Assembly (NCBI GenBank): GCA_948567375.1
Contig: OX419762.1
Coordinates: forward strand, 24,630,608-24,694,607
Reading direction: 5' to 3'
Source: Lunularia cruciata
Lineage: Eukaryota > Streptophyta > Marchantiopsida > Lunulariales > Lunulariaceae
DNA length: 64,000 bases
Part shown: in pieces, positions 28,946-40,520 of the stretch
Position numbering within the stretch: position 1 is the first letter of the stretch
Layout of the letters: every line of letters starts with the position of its first letter
Made by a program: the position numbers and the translations under genes
Notes under the pieces: model-generated
Databases searched by the model: none
What the model was told of the DNA's origin: nothing
The model's input: the letters and a program-made list of their open reading frames with translations, nothing else

Positions 28946-30220
28946 AAAATCAACCAAAATCCTACAAACAAGATCACATATTATACCTTACAAGCAAAGT
29001 AAACTTGCATAGGTTAAACTTTCAATCTCATTGGAACTAATCAAGTTTCCAATATGTAGCTTGAATTCTCCCTTTTGCAATTCTTTGTTTCCTTGATCAT
29101 CATATTCCATGAACTCCATTTGGGTGATTTGTTGGGGTTGTCTTTTCTAGAGTGGATATTATGCAATGCAATGTACAATTTGGCAACAATAAAAGAAACC
29201 ATCATTTTGTCAAATCTTTCCCTTTCTATAGTGCCAAGTGGTTTCCGTTGGATGACATCAATCTCCATTGGTGCCGGCTTCTCCACCCATGTGTAGTGTT
29301 TTGGCAAGTTAGGTGAAGGTGAAGGTCAAGACCAAGTTGTTGCAGCCAAAGAATCAAAGGACTCAGCCAATTGCATGGCTTCTTCCAAGTGTTTGGGATC
29401 CTACATGGTCACTTCTAATTTGGCTCATGACTTTAAAAACCTCACAAATTGAGCTAATGCTTCATCTTCAATATATCTAGAATTTGTATTATTTTGTTTT
29501 GGAATTGAGTGATGTTGCTTCTTACAAACCAATCCTTTTCAATTTTGCCAATCTATCTCGTGCGGCTTGTGTGACATTTAAAACTTGGAATTGTTGCATT
29601 CTTGAATTCTTTCCATGTTGAGATTGGCGCAACAAATTGCAGTTCAACTTGCTCTACTTGAAATCCCCACCATATTTTTACCACTCTATCCGATTGGCCT
29701 GAAGCTAAGAAAATCTACCTTTATTCATCTTGAATATTTGTTGCTTCAAAATAATATTTGCAATCAAATACAAAATTCTCTCTTGTGTCAAGTAGATTCT
29801 TGCATTAAAACACCTTGGGCTTTGCAAATTGGATTTTCTCTTCTCTTTCTTGAAATGGTGCTTTCTTTACATGCTCTTCTTGTTGATGTTCTTGTTCTTC
29901 CAACAATTGAGTAAGGTGCTTGATTTGTTACTGCATAACAATGATAACTTTAGGCATTTTTGCCATGACTAAAACTCGATCAAACTACCTACAATCATCT
30001 AAGTTAACACATAGATGTAACATGTCCATCATTCTCTATAAGTTACAATTGGAAGTACCAAGGGTTCATCAAGCAAAGTGATCATATTCAAAAGATTTTG
30101 CCCATAGGATGAGATGATGAACAACATGAAATGATGCTTGGGTAGAACATGGGCACAAAAATCCTAATAATTTTGTGGAGATGGATGTGGTGGTCTAGAA
30201 ATTCCATCCATCCCATTCTT
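28946..30220 (-). pseudogene. gag relic (element H)
   Basis: The sequence from about 28985 is homologous to 56980-58200 in element E (shared CTTGCATAGGTTAAAC / TTTGCATAGGTTGAGC block and similar spacing to the PBS). The minus strand contains a degraded zinc knuckle at about 29150-29190 (FYCCQIVHCIA, Cys replaced) and MEIDVIQRKPLGTIERE at 29041-29307. No long frame survives. The relic is fused at its left end to truncated LTR-C sequence. Confidence 0.65.
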
Positions 30221-30232
30221 GCTCTGATACCA
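30221..30232 (-). other. Primer-binding site of element H (initiator tRNA-Met)
   Basis: The minus strand reads TGGTATCAGAGC, a perfect match to the standard plant site, one base from the LTR-B terminus at 30234. Confidence 0.88.
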
Positions 30233-30233
30233 A

Positions 30234-30739
30234 TGTAAACAACCAAGGAGAGAAATAAGAGAATGGAAGATTGGAGTAAAAGATCCCATTGGGACTCTTG
30301 AATGAAGGAAACTCCAAATGCTTAATATGAACTTGGACTTTGGTCTTTATAGGGAACATATAAGGCTCTTGAGAAGCTCCTTAGGAAGCTTCCTAAAATT
30401 TGTCTTCTTAGAGTGCAAGCCAAGCTAACCAAGAAGCTTCTTGAGAAGCTTCCTTTTAGAAGTTGTCTACTTGTTATGCGAGCTAAGCTTGTTAGGAAAC
30501 TTCCCAAGAAGTTCTTTTTCTAAAAGCCACTTACTTGGCATGCAAAATAAGCTAGTTGGGAAGCTTCCCAAGAAGCTTCTTCCTAGAAGTCATCACTTGA
30601 CATGCACATTACTCAATACTTGGAAGATATCAAGTAGGTTCCTAGATGCTTCTAGAATATTCTAATATTCTTGGCTAATTTGCCTATTTTTTTCTTTGTT
30701 AGTCTTAACTACCTCATCTATAAACTCCATATTATTACA
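30234..30739 (-). mobile_element. LTR-B, 5' LTR of element H
   Basis: 506 bp, from TGTAAACAACC next to the PBS to CCATATTATTACA. The body is full of AAGCTTCC words and runs parallel to the LTRs of element E at 33433 and 58217. No matching 3' LTR is seen, so H is truncated. Confidence 0.82.
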
Positions 30740-30839
30740 TAGTTCTATATTGAGCAATGACATATCTAAGTAAAGATCCTAGCCAAGAGATAATCTTACT
30801 CACAATACACCAATATAAGATTCATGAATTGCTTATAGA

Positions 30840-31535
30840 ACACCATCTTGGTAGAACACCACCTGGATTCCAGAATTTGACCATTTAACTTGGAAAAGTT
30901 ACTATCAACTAGTATAATATATTAATTGGTGAGAACATCTTCCTAGCTAGAGTTGTGAATGAGAACAACCTTCTTCAAGCATCATTTGTCAAGAAAGCCT
31001 CATTTGATTGCTTCATTCAAGAGAGAAGTGAGTACTAGAATCAACTGATTGCCACCCTTTTTTAGAATTTCAACACAAAGTCCATCAACATCTTGAGCCT
31101 TACCATTGGCCAACTTCTTGTGTTGGTACTTGAGATCAAATTCAAAGATGGTGAAAGGAGATACAATGCTAGGTGTCATGTTTTGAGCATTTTGGAAGTA
31201 CAAATCCTTCACATACTTACAAAACTCCTCCAAGTCTAGTGATAGAGATGGAGATCTAACAACAACCTTTTCCCAAAAAGCCTTGGGATTGCTCCTCAAT
31301 TCAATGCTCAACTCATACTCCTTGAGTCTTAGAAATGCTCTCTTCTTATGCTTTACCAACTTTCTATAAGAGACAAAAGTAAGGTTTTGTGCAATTTGAT
31401 CTACCTTTGACTCTTTGGGTCTTTGGGCTTTATATTTCATTATTCATTATTCATTGATCAAGAGACTTATGCATAGCTTTGATCCTTACCAATTTACAAT
31501 CTACATCATGCCACCTATTTCATAGATGTCATACC
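30840..31535 (-). pseudogene. LINE ORF2 fragment, minus strand
   Basis: The 146-codon frame at 31440-31000 is closely similar to residues of the LINE ORF2 around 20040-20460: SYRKLVKHKKRAFLRLK, ELSIELRSNPKAFWEK, and KLANGKAQDVDGLCVEIL. Homology continues out of frame to about 30850 (an LNGQILESR-like end). It covers the linker between endonuclease and RT and the start of RT; both ends are missing, so it is an internal relic of an older copy of the same LINE family. Confidence 0.85.
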
Positions 31536-33230
31536 ATTTGTAGTGTTGCATCTAGATTTCTTGACCACTAGAGTTGCAATGATAGTAGTTAGAGGTATTT
31601 TAGCAATCACTCATAGACTTCTTTCCAACGGCCTGATTTTGTGTTTGGGTACTGACTTCATGGTGGGGCCTACCATCACTTTGCATCATTTGCATCGTTG
31701 GATGTGCCATCAACGGGACCGTTAGGGTTTCATACCTAGCTTGAGTCTATGGGTATAATTTTGAAGTGTAGCTCTAGAGAGCTCACTTCTCTAATGTTGA
31801 GCCTTTGAGTTCCTAGCTATGGTGGATAGAGGCAAGCGAGTGTCACTTGGATTCTCTTAGCTAGAGTGGATGTGGCTTGATTGTGAATAGTGCACACTTG
31901 TGGGAAATTTATAGAGTGACAGATCAAGTATTGATCTGGATTGAGTGTGAGTCAAGTGGTGTAAATGAACAGATTACATCAAAGAAGTGAGGTCATGGGG
32001 AAATTGAGTGCAAGAACTACGAGTGTTGGTGGTACCACCAAGCTCAGTGGATCATTGGTAGCTCAATCAAACTTTAGGTTTTCCCTAGTGTGCAGAAGCA
32101 TATTGATTGATGCAAATTTGGCAGTGAGGCAAATGGTATGCAGAAGCATTGGCCAAATTTTGAGCAAAGAGAAGCAATTTTCTAGCGGTAGTTGTGATTT
32201 TGGTAGCTTATGAGGTGAAAGTAGGACCAATTTGTTGCAAGTTGGGCTCCAAAAGTGAAATTGAAGGTGGAGTTGGGAGTGCATCCCCTAAATTTGTGAT
32301 CAAGAGAAACCTATTTTGCAATTTGGCTTGAGTGAAGAGTTAGCGGAGGATTTGGCAATATGCCAACTTTAGGATTTACATCAGATTTTTGCTAGAGTTT
32401 ACGTAAAATTTTGGCTAGATTTGGAGGAGTTTTGCTAAATTTGGAGATTTGAAGTGGCAAGAAGAAATGCTTTATTTGGCATTTAAAGGCTTCAAGGCAT
32501 AGAGTTGTGGGCTATGAGAGGCTATGAAGGCTAGAAGAGCAAGCTAGCCAACTTGCTGGCGTGAGGCTAGCTAGTTTAGAGTAGATCTTGGTCATTGATT
32601 TGCAAAATCTGCCCATCTTGCTAGATTGTGTGCAATAGGGTTTGACCCCTAGATCTTTGGTTCTTATACTGGTGCCCTAGCCAACTGATCCATACTCACT
32701 TTTTATCATAGTGATTGGCCCACTATTATCTATACACTTATAGCTTTGGCTAGGAAAGGCAGTTTGATTCCATTCTTAGTAATCATGGTAGCTTAGGACA
32801 TGGATAGAAACTCATATTATGTCAAATGCCAAATGGTGGTAGAGTCAATCCAATGTTGCTTTATGAGATGGAGGGTTTTCATTTAGATTTCTTATGATTG
32901 GACCCCCTCAATTCTCTACTTCCTATTTGTGCACCATGTTTATACAAATTACCCTAAATTTAGCTTTGGTGTGCTCTCAATGATGAGGCTGGAGTGATAA
33001 TGACCAGTCATAATACCTTTTTTTCTCTCCAATGAGGCATGAAGTGATGACTTGTAGACGGTGAGAGTGCATGTTGTGATGGTAGGTTATAGGTTGCCCT
33101 TTCTCCTAGTGTAGTTGTCTCAGTTAGAGTTTCATTCGTGGGTAATGTTCCATTCATATTGGCACTTGGTGATTTAGTTGGTGTTGGTTCTTGGTGGCGT
33201 TCTGTTCGTGGTATTGGTTCTTGGTGGGGT

Positions 33231-33297
33231 ACTTGCGGTTGTGATTGTGGTTGCGGTTGTGATTGCGATTGCGGTTGTGGTTGGGATTGCGGTTGGC
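33231..33297 (+). repeat. Hexanucleotide minisatellite (GGTTGC/GATTGC)n
   Basis: About eleven imperfect units alternating GGTTGY and GATTGY. No coding value; the open frame across it is a by-product of the repeat. Confidence 0.85.
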
Positions 33298-33386
33298 AAT
33301 TTGTGGTTACTTTGTCATGACAGAGTTCTTTGGGGATTCTAGAGGAGATAGCTCTAAGAACAAAATAGATTTACTTGGAGTGGCAC

Positions 33387-33398
33387 TTGGTATCAACT
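33387..33398 (+). other. Possible primer-binding site of element F
   Basis: TGGTATCAACTT matches the first eight bases of the initiator tRNA-Met site, 17 bases before the F gag ATG at 33415 and after a possible LTR end GTGGCA. Weak. Confidence 0.3.
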
Positions 33399-33499
33399 TG
33401 TATCTTAGGTCCCAATGAGGAAGGAGATTGATTGTAAAAGACCAAGACCAAGGAGAGAAATAGTGTAATACCAAGAGCTAGCCATATGATCTAGATGTG

Positions 33500-33760
33500 A
33501 AATTTGGTTTGGTAACATCTAGAATGATGTTATACATGATGGTCAAAATAGATCAGATAGAAGTATCACCAAAAGAGGACTTCTACTAATAGGACAGAAA
33601 TTGAAATAGACTTGAGAACATTAGAACCAATAGCTAGACAAATGATTGAAAGGTGAGAATTGGTTTGGTAACATCTAGAAGGATGTTACACATGATGGAC
33701 TAAACAAATTAAAAAGAAGTATCACCAAAAGGGGACTTCTACTAATAGAGTAGGAACCAA
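33500..33760 (+). repeat. 156-bp tandem duplication in LTR-C
   Basis: GGTAACATCTAGAA at 33511 and 33667, and GTATCACCAAAAG...GGACTTCTACTAATAG at about 33563 and 33719, recur with a 156-bp offset. Both copies hold the sequence into which element A inserted in the other LTR-C copy. Confidence 0.88.
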
Positions 33761-33832
33761 AATATGCGAGAAATCTTTGAAGGCAATTTTGGAGGCCTAA
33801 AAGGATGAATTAGGCCTTGAAAATGTGTATGT

Positions 33833-33845
33833 CCCCCCCCCCCCC
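33833..33845. repeat. Homopolymer C13
   Basis: Thirteen consecutive C in LTR-C. The length may be unreliable because such runs are error-prone in sequencing. Confidence 0.9.
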
Positions 33846-34392
33846 AATGGAGGAAAGGCTGGCCTTCCCTCCCCTTGGTTTTTCTCATCGAGAGCTTTCC
33901 AACAGTACCTTATGTGATTCTGAGACTCCTACAAGAAGATTCCCTAAAAAATTCCCTCCAGTCAAAGCTTGTTTGACCAGCTAGATAGGACCTAGACCAA
34001 CATGTCATCCATCCAAGTAAGTAATCCAAGGGTGGAGCTTGCTGACATGTCACCTATTTGTGTGCCTAATCCTATGGTGGAGCTTCTTTGGAAGAGATCT
34101 TCTTTGTCCATATAATAAAGAGAAGGTGCTCATTTGGGGCATTGAATGTTTGAGTGTGAAGTCTGTGTTTTTTCTCTTCTCTTGTCCTTAGAGTATTACA
34201 AATAGGAGAATGAAAACTCACATTGGGACACTTGAATGTGAGAAAACTCCAAATGCCTAGCATGAGCTTTGGCTCTTGTATTTATAGGGATCATACAAGG
34301 CTCTTGAGAAGCTTTTCAAGAAGCTTCCTTGAGCTGCTTTCTTGGAGTGCAAGCCAAGTTAGTTAGAAAGCTTCTCAAGAAGCTTCCTTCTA

Positions 34393-34584
34393 GGAGATGC
34401 TTACTTGGCATGCAAGCTAAGTTAGTTGGAAGCTTCTAGAAGCTTCCTTCTAGAAGCTACCTACTTAGAGTTCAAGTTAAGCTAGCTAGGAGATGCTTAC
34501 TTGGCATGCAAGCTAAGTTAGTTGGAAGCTTCTAGAAGCTTCCTTCTAGAAGCTACCTACTTAGAGTTCAAGTTAAGCTAGCTA
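34393..34584 (-). repeat. Two tandem 96-bp units in LTR-B
   Basis: The block starting GGAGATGCTTACTTGGCATG at 34393 is repeated at 34489 with essentially no difference, so the duplication is recent. Each unit holds the AAGCTTCTAGAAGCTTCC palindromic cluster typical of the family. Confidence 0.93.
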
Positions 34585-34696
34585 GGAAGCTTCCCAAGAA
34601 GCTTCCTAGATACTCTTGGAATATTGTAGACTAATTTGTCTTATTTTCTACTTCATTAGCCCTACTAACTTTGTTGCTAAACTCCAAATTGTTACA

Positions 34697-35547
34697 TATT
34701 CTCCTACCGCTAGTTGGTGAAGTCCTTGTTGCCCATGAAGCTTTGAACTCCCAAATGGCCAATTGTGCATTCTGGAGAAGAGAAAGAGGTTTCTATGTGG
34801 CATCATGAAGAGGATGCCCCTTCCAAAGGACCTTGTATTCCGTATGTTGTTGATAGCCTCATTGAATGTGGAGATGTGTAAAGATACACTTAACTTTGTA
34901 CTCCTCATGATCATTGATATGGACGTGAAGAGGGGGAGGTTGGAATTGAGAGGAAAAAGAAGAGGGGTTAAAAACAAAGGGTTTCAACTTGGAAACATGA
35001 AAGACAGGATGGATGCACATATGACAAGGCAAGGCAAGTCAATAAGTGATAGGAGAGATAATTTGAATGACATCAAAGGGTCTTATCCAATTAGGGGCAA
35101 GTTTACAAACTAAGGTATCAAGTGGGAGGGTAGGTTACTAGAGGATAGCATGACTTTATCTCCAACTTCAAAGGTGAGATCACGACGATGGTGGTCAGCA
35201 TATTGTTTTTGACAATTCTGGGCAACAAGGAGGTGAGATTTAGCTTGTTGGAGAGATTGGGAGATGGTGGTCAAGAAGGTTGAATTATGAGGGACCTAAG
35301 ATGGAGGAGGAGCAAGAAGAGAATCTAGAACAAGCGGATCTTGGCCAAAATTGAGAAAGAAAAGAGAAAATCCAATGCTTTCCTATTTGGAATTGTCGTA
35401 GGCAAATTCTGCAGATGCAAGATATGCATCTCAATTGGTATGGTGGACATTGATGAAGACACACAACATATCTTCCAAGGTACAATTTGCATGTTTGGCT
35501 TGTTCATCAGTTTGAGGATGATAGGCCATGGACAGAGCTTGGTGTTG
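34697..35547 (-). pseudogene. Integrase C-terminal half of element E
   Basis: The minus strand below the LTR-A TSD reads, in broken frames, a YHPQTD-like start, a NCTLEDML-like block, SAEFAYDNS-like residues, then LTFEVGDKVMLSS at about 35190-35150 and IHPVFHVSKLKPF at about 35000-34960. These are the second half of the integrase core and the GPY/F-type C-terminal domain. The frame changes several times. The other half is at 39354-40028, and the split coincides with the AGTAT TSD of the nested LTR-A pair. Confidence 0.8.
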
Positions 35548-35552
35548 AGTAT

Positions 35553-38500
35553 TGTGACAATCCGACAAATATCACTTTTGCGATAATCAGGTAAGTAAAG
35601 TTTGTTCTCATAAAGATATTGGTCAAAAATTTCCAAATGCAAAGTCAAAAGTCACCATGTAGTTCTTCCTGGTTGTGTCTTTAGTCTCTCAGGTAGAAAC
35701 CACACCCAAAAGAGAGTAACAAGCACTGATTTGTAGTCTTCTCAGAAATTAACACTTCTTAATCACAACTCTAACAAATCTTTCCAAACAATCTTGATTT
35801 TGATGATTCAGGCTCTCCCAAAAATATCAGTTCACTGCAAAATGACTTTGCCTCAGAATTATGTTCCACCCCTCCACTGAAGGCACAACTTCCTTGATCA
35901 AAATTGCTTCACATCAACTTTGCGCTGCACTCACAAATGTAGAATACTACCAATATTACAATTCCTCTCAGATTTGTCAAGGCATTACTTTGATTGCACT
36001 TCACTCAAGATCAAACACACAGAGTGAAGATCAAGGTTGTGGAATCCAACATCCAATAAACACATTGACTTGCACTTTGAAATTCTTTACACACTCACAA
36101 ACATAGTCATAATGTTGATACTCGGAATCAAGCTCAAGCAACAAGCACTGCTTCACAACACTTTGCTCTATCTATTCTCAGAAATAATGAGCACTAAATA
36201 ACATAATACTGCAAATGCCACACTTAAATAGTGAAGCAAATGACATTTCTAACAACTATACCGTTTCCTAACAACTCTTCCTACCTGCAAATCCAAAATG
36301 ACAATGCATCTCTTCATATATGCCTCTTCAAATCTCAAATCTGTTTCTATCCCAATCCGATGTCAACTTCTTCCTCGGCTTCCAATCCCGACGTAACTTC
36401 ACACACTACTACTCTGTCCTTGGGTTTCACAACTACTAATTCCTCCACTAATTCTAACACTTCTCCTTCTTGATCTGCAATTCCTATCATAGTTAAGCGT
36501 TCTAAATCTCTATCTTTTGACCCACTTGTGACAACCTGGTAAATATCACTTTTGCGGTAATCGGGTAAGTAAAGTTCGTTCTAGCAAAGATACTATCCAA
36601 AATTGGTCAAATACAAAGTCAAAAGTCACAATGGCAGTTCTTCTTGGTTTCTTCTTTAATCTCTCAAGTAGAAACAACACCCAGAAGAGAGTAACAAGCT
36701 CACAATCTTGACAACTTGTCACGAATACACACATATAATCACAACATAGCAAATTCTATCCAAACAACTCTTGATTGTGATGATTCAGATTCTCCCAAAG
36801 ACGGCACTTCACTACAAAGAATGATTTCACCTCAAAATTGTGTTCCACCCCTCCACTGAAAGCACAACTTCCTCGATCAAAATTGCTTCACATCAACTTC
36901 GTGCTGTACTCATAAATGCAGAATACTACCGACATTACAATTCCTCTCAGATCTGTCAAGGCATTGCTCTGATGCACTTCACTTAGGATCAAACACACAG
37001 AACAAAGATCAAGGCTGCAGATTCCAACATCCACAAACACACTGACTTGCTCTTTGGAATTCTCCACACACTCACAATTACAAACACAAAATTGACAATC
37101 GAAATTAAGCTTAAGCGACGAGTATTGAGAACATCACTTCACTTTATCTATCTTTAGAAATTTAAATATTGAATAATATTGTATTGCAAATGCTCCACTT
37201 AAATAATGAAGCAAATGGCAGACTTGCCTACCTAGGCACCGCTTCCTAACATCTCTTCCTACCTGCAGATCCTAAGTGACAGTCTATCTCTTCATATCTG
37301 CCTCTTCCTATCTCAAAATTGACTTTTTATCCCGATCCGATGTCTACCTCATCATCGGCTTCCAAACCCGATGATCTTCCTACTCTTTCTACTTCTTTGG
37401 GTATGGCGAATTCCACCAAGTCCTTCACTACTTCTACTACTTCTACACTACAATCTACAATTTAGCTCATGGGTAATCCATCTACATCCTTATCTCCTGA
37501 CCCACTCTTCTCTAATGTGTCAATCATCAAGTTTGATGATACCTGTACTCCTACTTTTGCAACATTGGGTCTAATTACAATCAATTCCTTTGCTAATTCT
37601 ACTATATCCTCATCACAAATTGTAATTGAAAGCATGGGTACACTATCTATGCCTTCAATTTGTAACCCACTTTCCCCTAATCACTCGTGTTATTAACCCG
37701 AAGACACTTACAATCTGATCTTGCACTTCGGGTTTATTCACTACTGCTACTTCTCCTTCAATTCTTGTTCCATCTTCAATCGAAATTGAAATTGAAATCA
37801 CGGGTATCCTAACTATCTATTCTTTTTCTATCCTAACTCTCTCTAATACCTCGCGCAAGATTCCCGAATTCATCTTCATTGCACTCTGAGGTCTGACTAT
37901 CTCAGATACAATCATCTTCGTCTTGACTCAAAGAAGCTTCTAACCCAAAGTTGTGTAAACCTGAAGTCCGAAGTCCAAAGACTCAAGTCTAAAGTCCAAA
38001 GACGCAAACCCGAAGACACTAAACTACTTTGCACAATTATTCCCAAAACTTTAAATACTTGTAACTTCTTCTACAAACCTTCAAACTTTGCGATTTTGGT
38101 GGCAAAGGAAAGCCCTGAACAAGACGCTTCCAACGAGATATAGCACGCTTGATTTGGACTTGTGAAAATTGAGATATAGCCCCCGCAAGAATCTCAACCT
38201 GTAACTTCTATTTCTCCTTCGGGTCTGCCCTCTTTCAATCCTGGCTTAGTTCGTCTTCATTTGACACAAAGTCTACTTCTTTGGGCTTGATTAAAATACA
38301 AATTTCCTCTCATTTCTTCTCCATTTGATTTCAATTTAGTTTTAGCAAGGCACTTCTTCTTCAAAACTTGTCCAAAATGAAAAATGTGGGTAACACACCA
38401 CTCTTCTGTAAAGTGTCAAATGTCAAATCCAAAGACACTTGTACTCCTATCTCTCTTACTTTGGGTCTAACTACTATCAATCCCTTTACTTATTCTACTA

Positions 38501-39348
38501 TATCCTCATCAAGAATTGTAATTGGAAGCATGGGTACACTATCTATGCTTTCAATTTTTAACCCACTTTCCTCTAATTACTCATGTAATTGACCCAAAGA
38601 CACTTACTATCTGATCTTGCACTTTGGGTTCATTCACTACTGCTATTTCTCTTCTATTTCTATCCTATCTTCAATCAAAACTGAAATTGAAGTCATGGGT
38701 ATCCTAAATATCTTCTTTCCCTACTCTAACTTCCTCTAATGCCTTTGACTCCCAAAGTCACCTTCACTGCACTCCGAGGTCCGAATACCTCAAGTGAATC
38801 ATATTTTTCTTGAGGCAAAGTCTTTAGACCCGAAGTCATGTAAACCCAAAGTCCAAAGTCCGAAGTCCCAAAGACACCAACCTGGAGAACCTCTACCCGA
38901 AGTCTTTCAACTACTTTGTACATCTACTCCCAAAACTTCAAATGCTTTTAACTTCTTCTACAAACCCGAAGTCCTTCAAACTCTGCAATTTTTGTGGCAA
39001 TGGAAAGCCTTGAACAAGATGCTTCTAACAAGATATAGCATGCATGATTTGAACTTTTCATCATTAAGATATGGCCACCTCAGTAATCCTGACCTACAAC
39101 CTTCATTCCGATGCAAAGAAACCCTCCTTTGGCATCCGACCTCCTTCTTCCTCTTCCTCTGACACAAAACTAAACTTCTTTGAGTTTGATCCAATCCGAG
39201 TTCTTCTTCATCTAACACAAAATTGACTTCCTCAAGCCTGATCAAAACACAAGTTTCCCCTCATTTCTACTCCATTTGGTTTCAAATTGGTTTCAACAAG
39301 GCATTTCTTCTTCAAAACTTGTCCAAAATGAAAGATATGAGCACCACA
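35553..39348 (-). mobile_element. Solo LTR-A, short form, with a second solo LTR-A nested inside
   Basis: Starts TGTGACAATCCG, ends GAGCACCACA, flanked by AGTAT at 35548-35552 and 39349-39353. Without the nested copy and its TSD the unit is about 1.92 kb. It lacks the N-terminal and coiled-coil coding region of the long form but keeps the outer 5' and 3' parts and a remnant of the ORF tail. It is inserted in the integrase of element E. Confidence 0.93.
36527..38397 (-). mobile_element. Inner solo LTR-A, short form (1871 bp), TSD CCACT
   Basis: Starts TGTGACAACCTGG, ends TGGGTAACACA, flanked by CCACT at 36522-36526 and 38398-38402. The host sequence across the site reads as GACCCACTCTTCT, as in other LTR-A copies. 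It has the short-form internal repeats of GAAGTCCAAAG-type words near 37960-38000. This is the fourth nesting level: F, E, outer LTR-A, inner LTR-A. Confidence 0.93.
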
Positions 39349-39353
39349 AGTAT

Positions 39354-40028
39354 CTAGAACAGTGCTTGCCAAAACTTCCTATTGAATCAAGGATCATGGT
39401 AAAGATGAGTACACATGGCATCCCATGATGCTTGAAGACATTGTCAAAGTAGATTTGCACTAAGGTTGGAGTATACATAGTATCAAAGGTTGGTGCCAAG
39501 TGGATTTGCTTACTAAGCTTATCCACAAACACCACAATTGTTGTGTGTCCTTGCTTTGTCTTGGGCAAGGATGTGATAAGATCCAAGCTCACATGTTCCC
39601 ATCAAGTGGATGGAATGGGGAGTAGTTGAAGGAGTCCACTCGGCTTCGGGTTGCTAGCCTAATTGCATTAGCAACTTTCACACAATTAGACAAACTCTCA
39701 AACATTTCATGTCATGTTGGGCCACAAGCATTAGTGTTAGAGGGTTTATGGATGGAACATAGATCCGGTCCTCATGGAATAGAAGGCCTTCCTTGAAGGA
39801 GAAGGTATTATACTCCTTGTCAAATGTTGTAAGACAACCATGTACCATTTGGAAGAAGGGATCTTGTTGTAGAGCTGACCAAAACTCATTTTGGACCTTG
39901 GATTCAATTGCCACTATTGAAATTGCCACCGTGATGAGAGGGAGAGACTTCAAATCAAGTTGTTGTGATAGAGCATCAAGGATGACATGGAACCAACCTG
40001 GTTTGTACTCAAGTTTGATGTCAAACAA
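39354..40028 (-). pseudogene. RNase H end and integrase N-terminal half of element E
   Basis: 39678-40028 has FDIKLEYKPGWFHVILDALSQ, the RNase H terminal block, then a spacer and the start of the integrase region (YVPSINPLTLMLVAQHD). 39592-39354 has MSLDLITSLPKTKQGHTTI and VVFVDKLSKQIHLAP, the start of the integrase core with the first catalytic Asp, then the FKHHGMP block. It runs into the LTR-A TSD at 39353. Frames are broken by at least two stops. Confidence 0.85.
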
Positions 40029-40520
40029 TTGGAGTTGCTCCTCACATCGGTGATATCAACTATTCATGTGCTCCAAGTGTAAGGTCTGCAACAATGGTTT
40101 GTGATCAGTTTGCATGATCACTTGTTTCCTCAAGAGATAATGCCTCCATACTTTGGTGGAATATACCATTGCAAGTTGTTCTTGATCTAGAGAAGAGTAA
40201 TTTCTTTTAGCTGTATTTTGTAAGCAAGACACAAAAGCAATGAGATGTACTCCATTTGGGAATTCCTGTTGCAACACTGCTCCAATTGCAAAGTTAAAAG
40301 CATCAAAATCAACTACAAAAGGTAGCTTAGGATCATATGGTTGAAAGAAGGGTCTTGAAGACCCCATATATTTCAGTTTCTAGAATGCTTCTTCATGCTT
40401 GGTGGTCCACTGGAAGCTCAAGTTCTTCCCCAAGAGGTCAATCAATGGTGTAGCCACATGAGCATAATAATAGATGAACCGTCGGTAAAAACTGGCCAAT
40501 CTATTAAATGCCTATTGTCG
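40029..40520 (-). pseudogene. RT end and RNase H of element E
   Basis: The minus-strand frame at 40367-40056 has LPFVVDFDAFNFAIGAVLQQ (RNase H start, with DFDAF in place of the usual DASD), NYSSLDQEQLAMVYSTKVWR and MQTDHKPLLQTL. Upstream to 40520 are LASFYRRFIYYYAHVATPL, the thumb-connection block after RT, and a FQWTTKHEEAF-like motif. It begins at the edge of the 2.2-kb insert. Confidence 0.87.

Larger units (their letters stand above)
31540..33402 (+). other. Presumed LTR and leader of element F; no gene seen
   Basis: About 1.9 kb without a coding signal, lying just upstream of the F gag start at 33415. A block at 33040-33090 (GAAGTGATGACTTGTAGACGG) resembles 42508-42560 (GAAGTGATGACCAGTAGAC) at the end of the 2.2-kb insert, so the two may share a family. 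It may include the F 5' LTR, but I could not place its start. Confidence 0.45.
33464..34200 (+). mobile_element. Solo LTR-C (737 bp) with TSD AATAG
   Basis: Starts TGTAATACC, ends TTAGAGTATTACA, flanked by AATAG at 33459-33463 and 34201-34205. It is a complete LTR with no internal sequence, inserted within the 3' LTR of element E. It contains a 156-bp tandem duplication and a 13-base C run. It is the best reference for LTR-C boundaries. Confidence 0.92.
33433..34696 (-). repeat. 3' LTR of element E (LTR-B, split by solo LTR-C)
   Basis: Starts TGTAAAAGACC and ends CCAAATTGTTACA. Without the inserted LTR-C and its TSD it is about 522 bp; the extra length over the 5' LTR comes mainly from a 96-bp duplication. 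On the minus strand a purine-rich GGTAGGAGAATA precedes it and may be the polypurine tract. Confidence 0.82.

Noticed and set aside
31543-32213. Small plus-strand frames in the F leader
   Set aside because: Short, without motifs or homologues; the region is better seen as LTR or leader of element F.
33138-33320. A Gly/Cys-rich 60-codon protein
   Set aside because: The frame is the translation of a hexanucleotide repeat.
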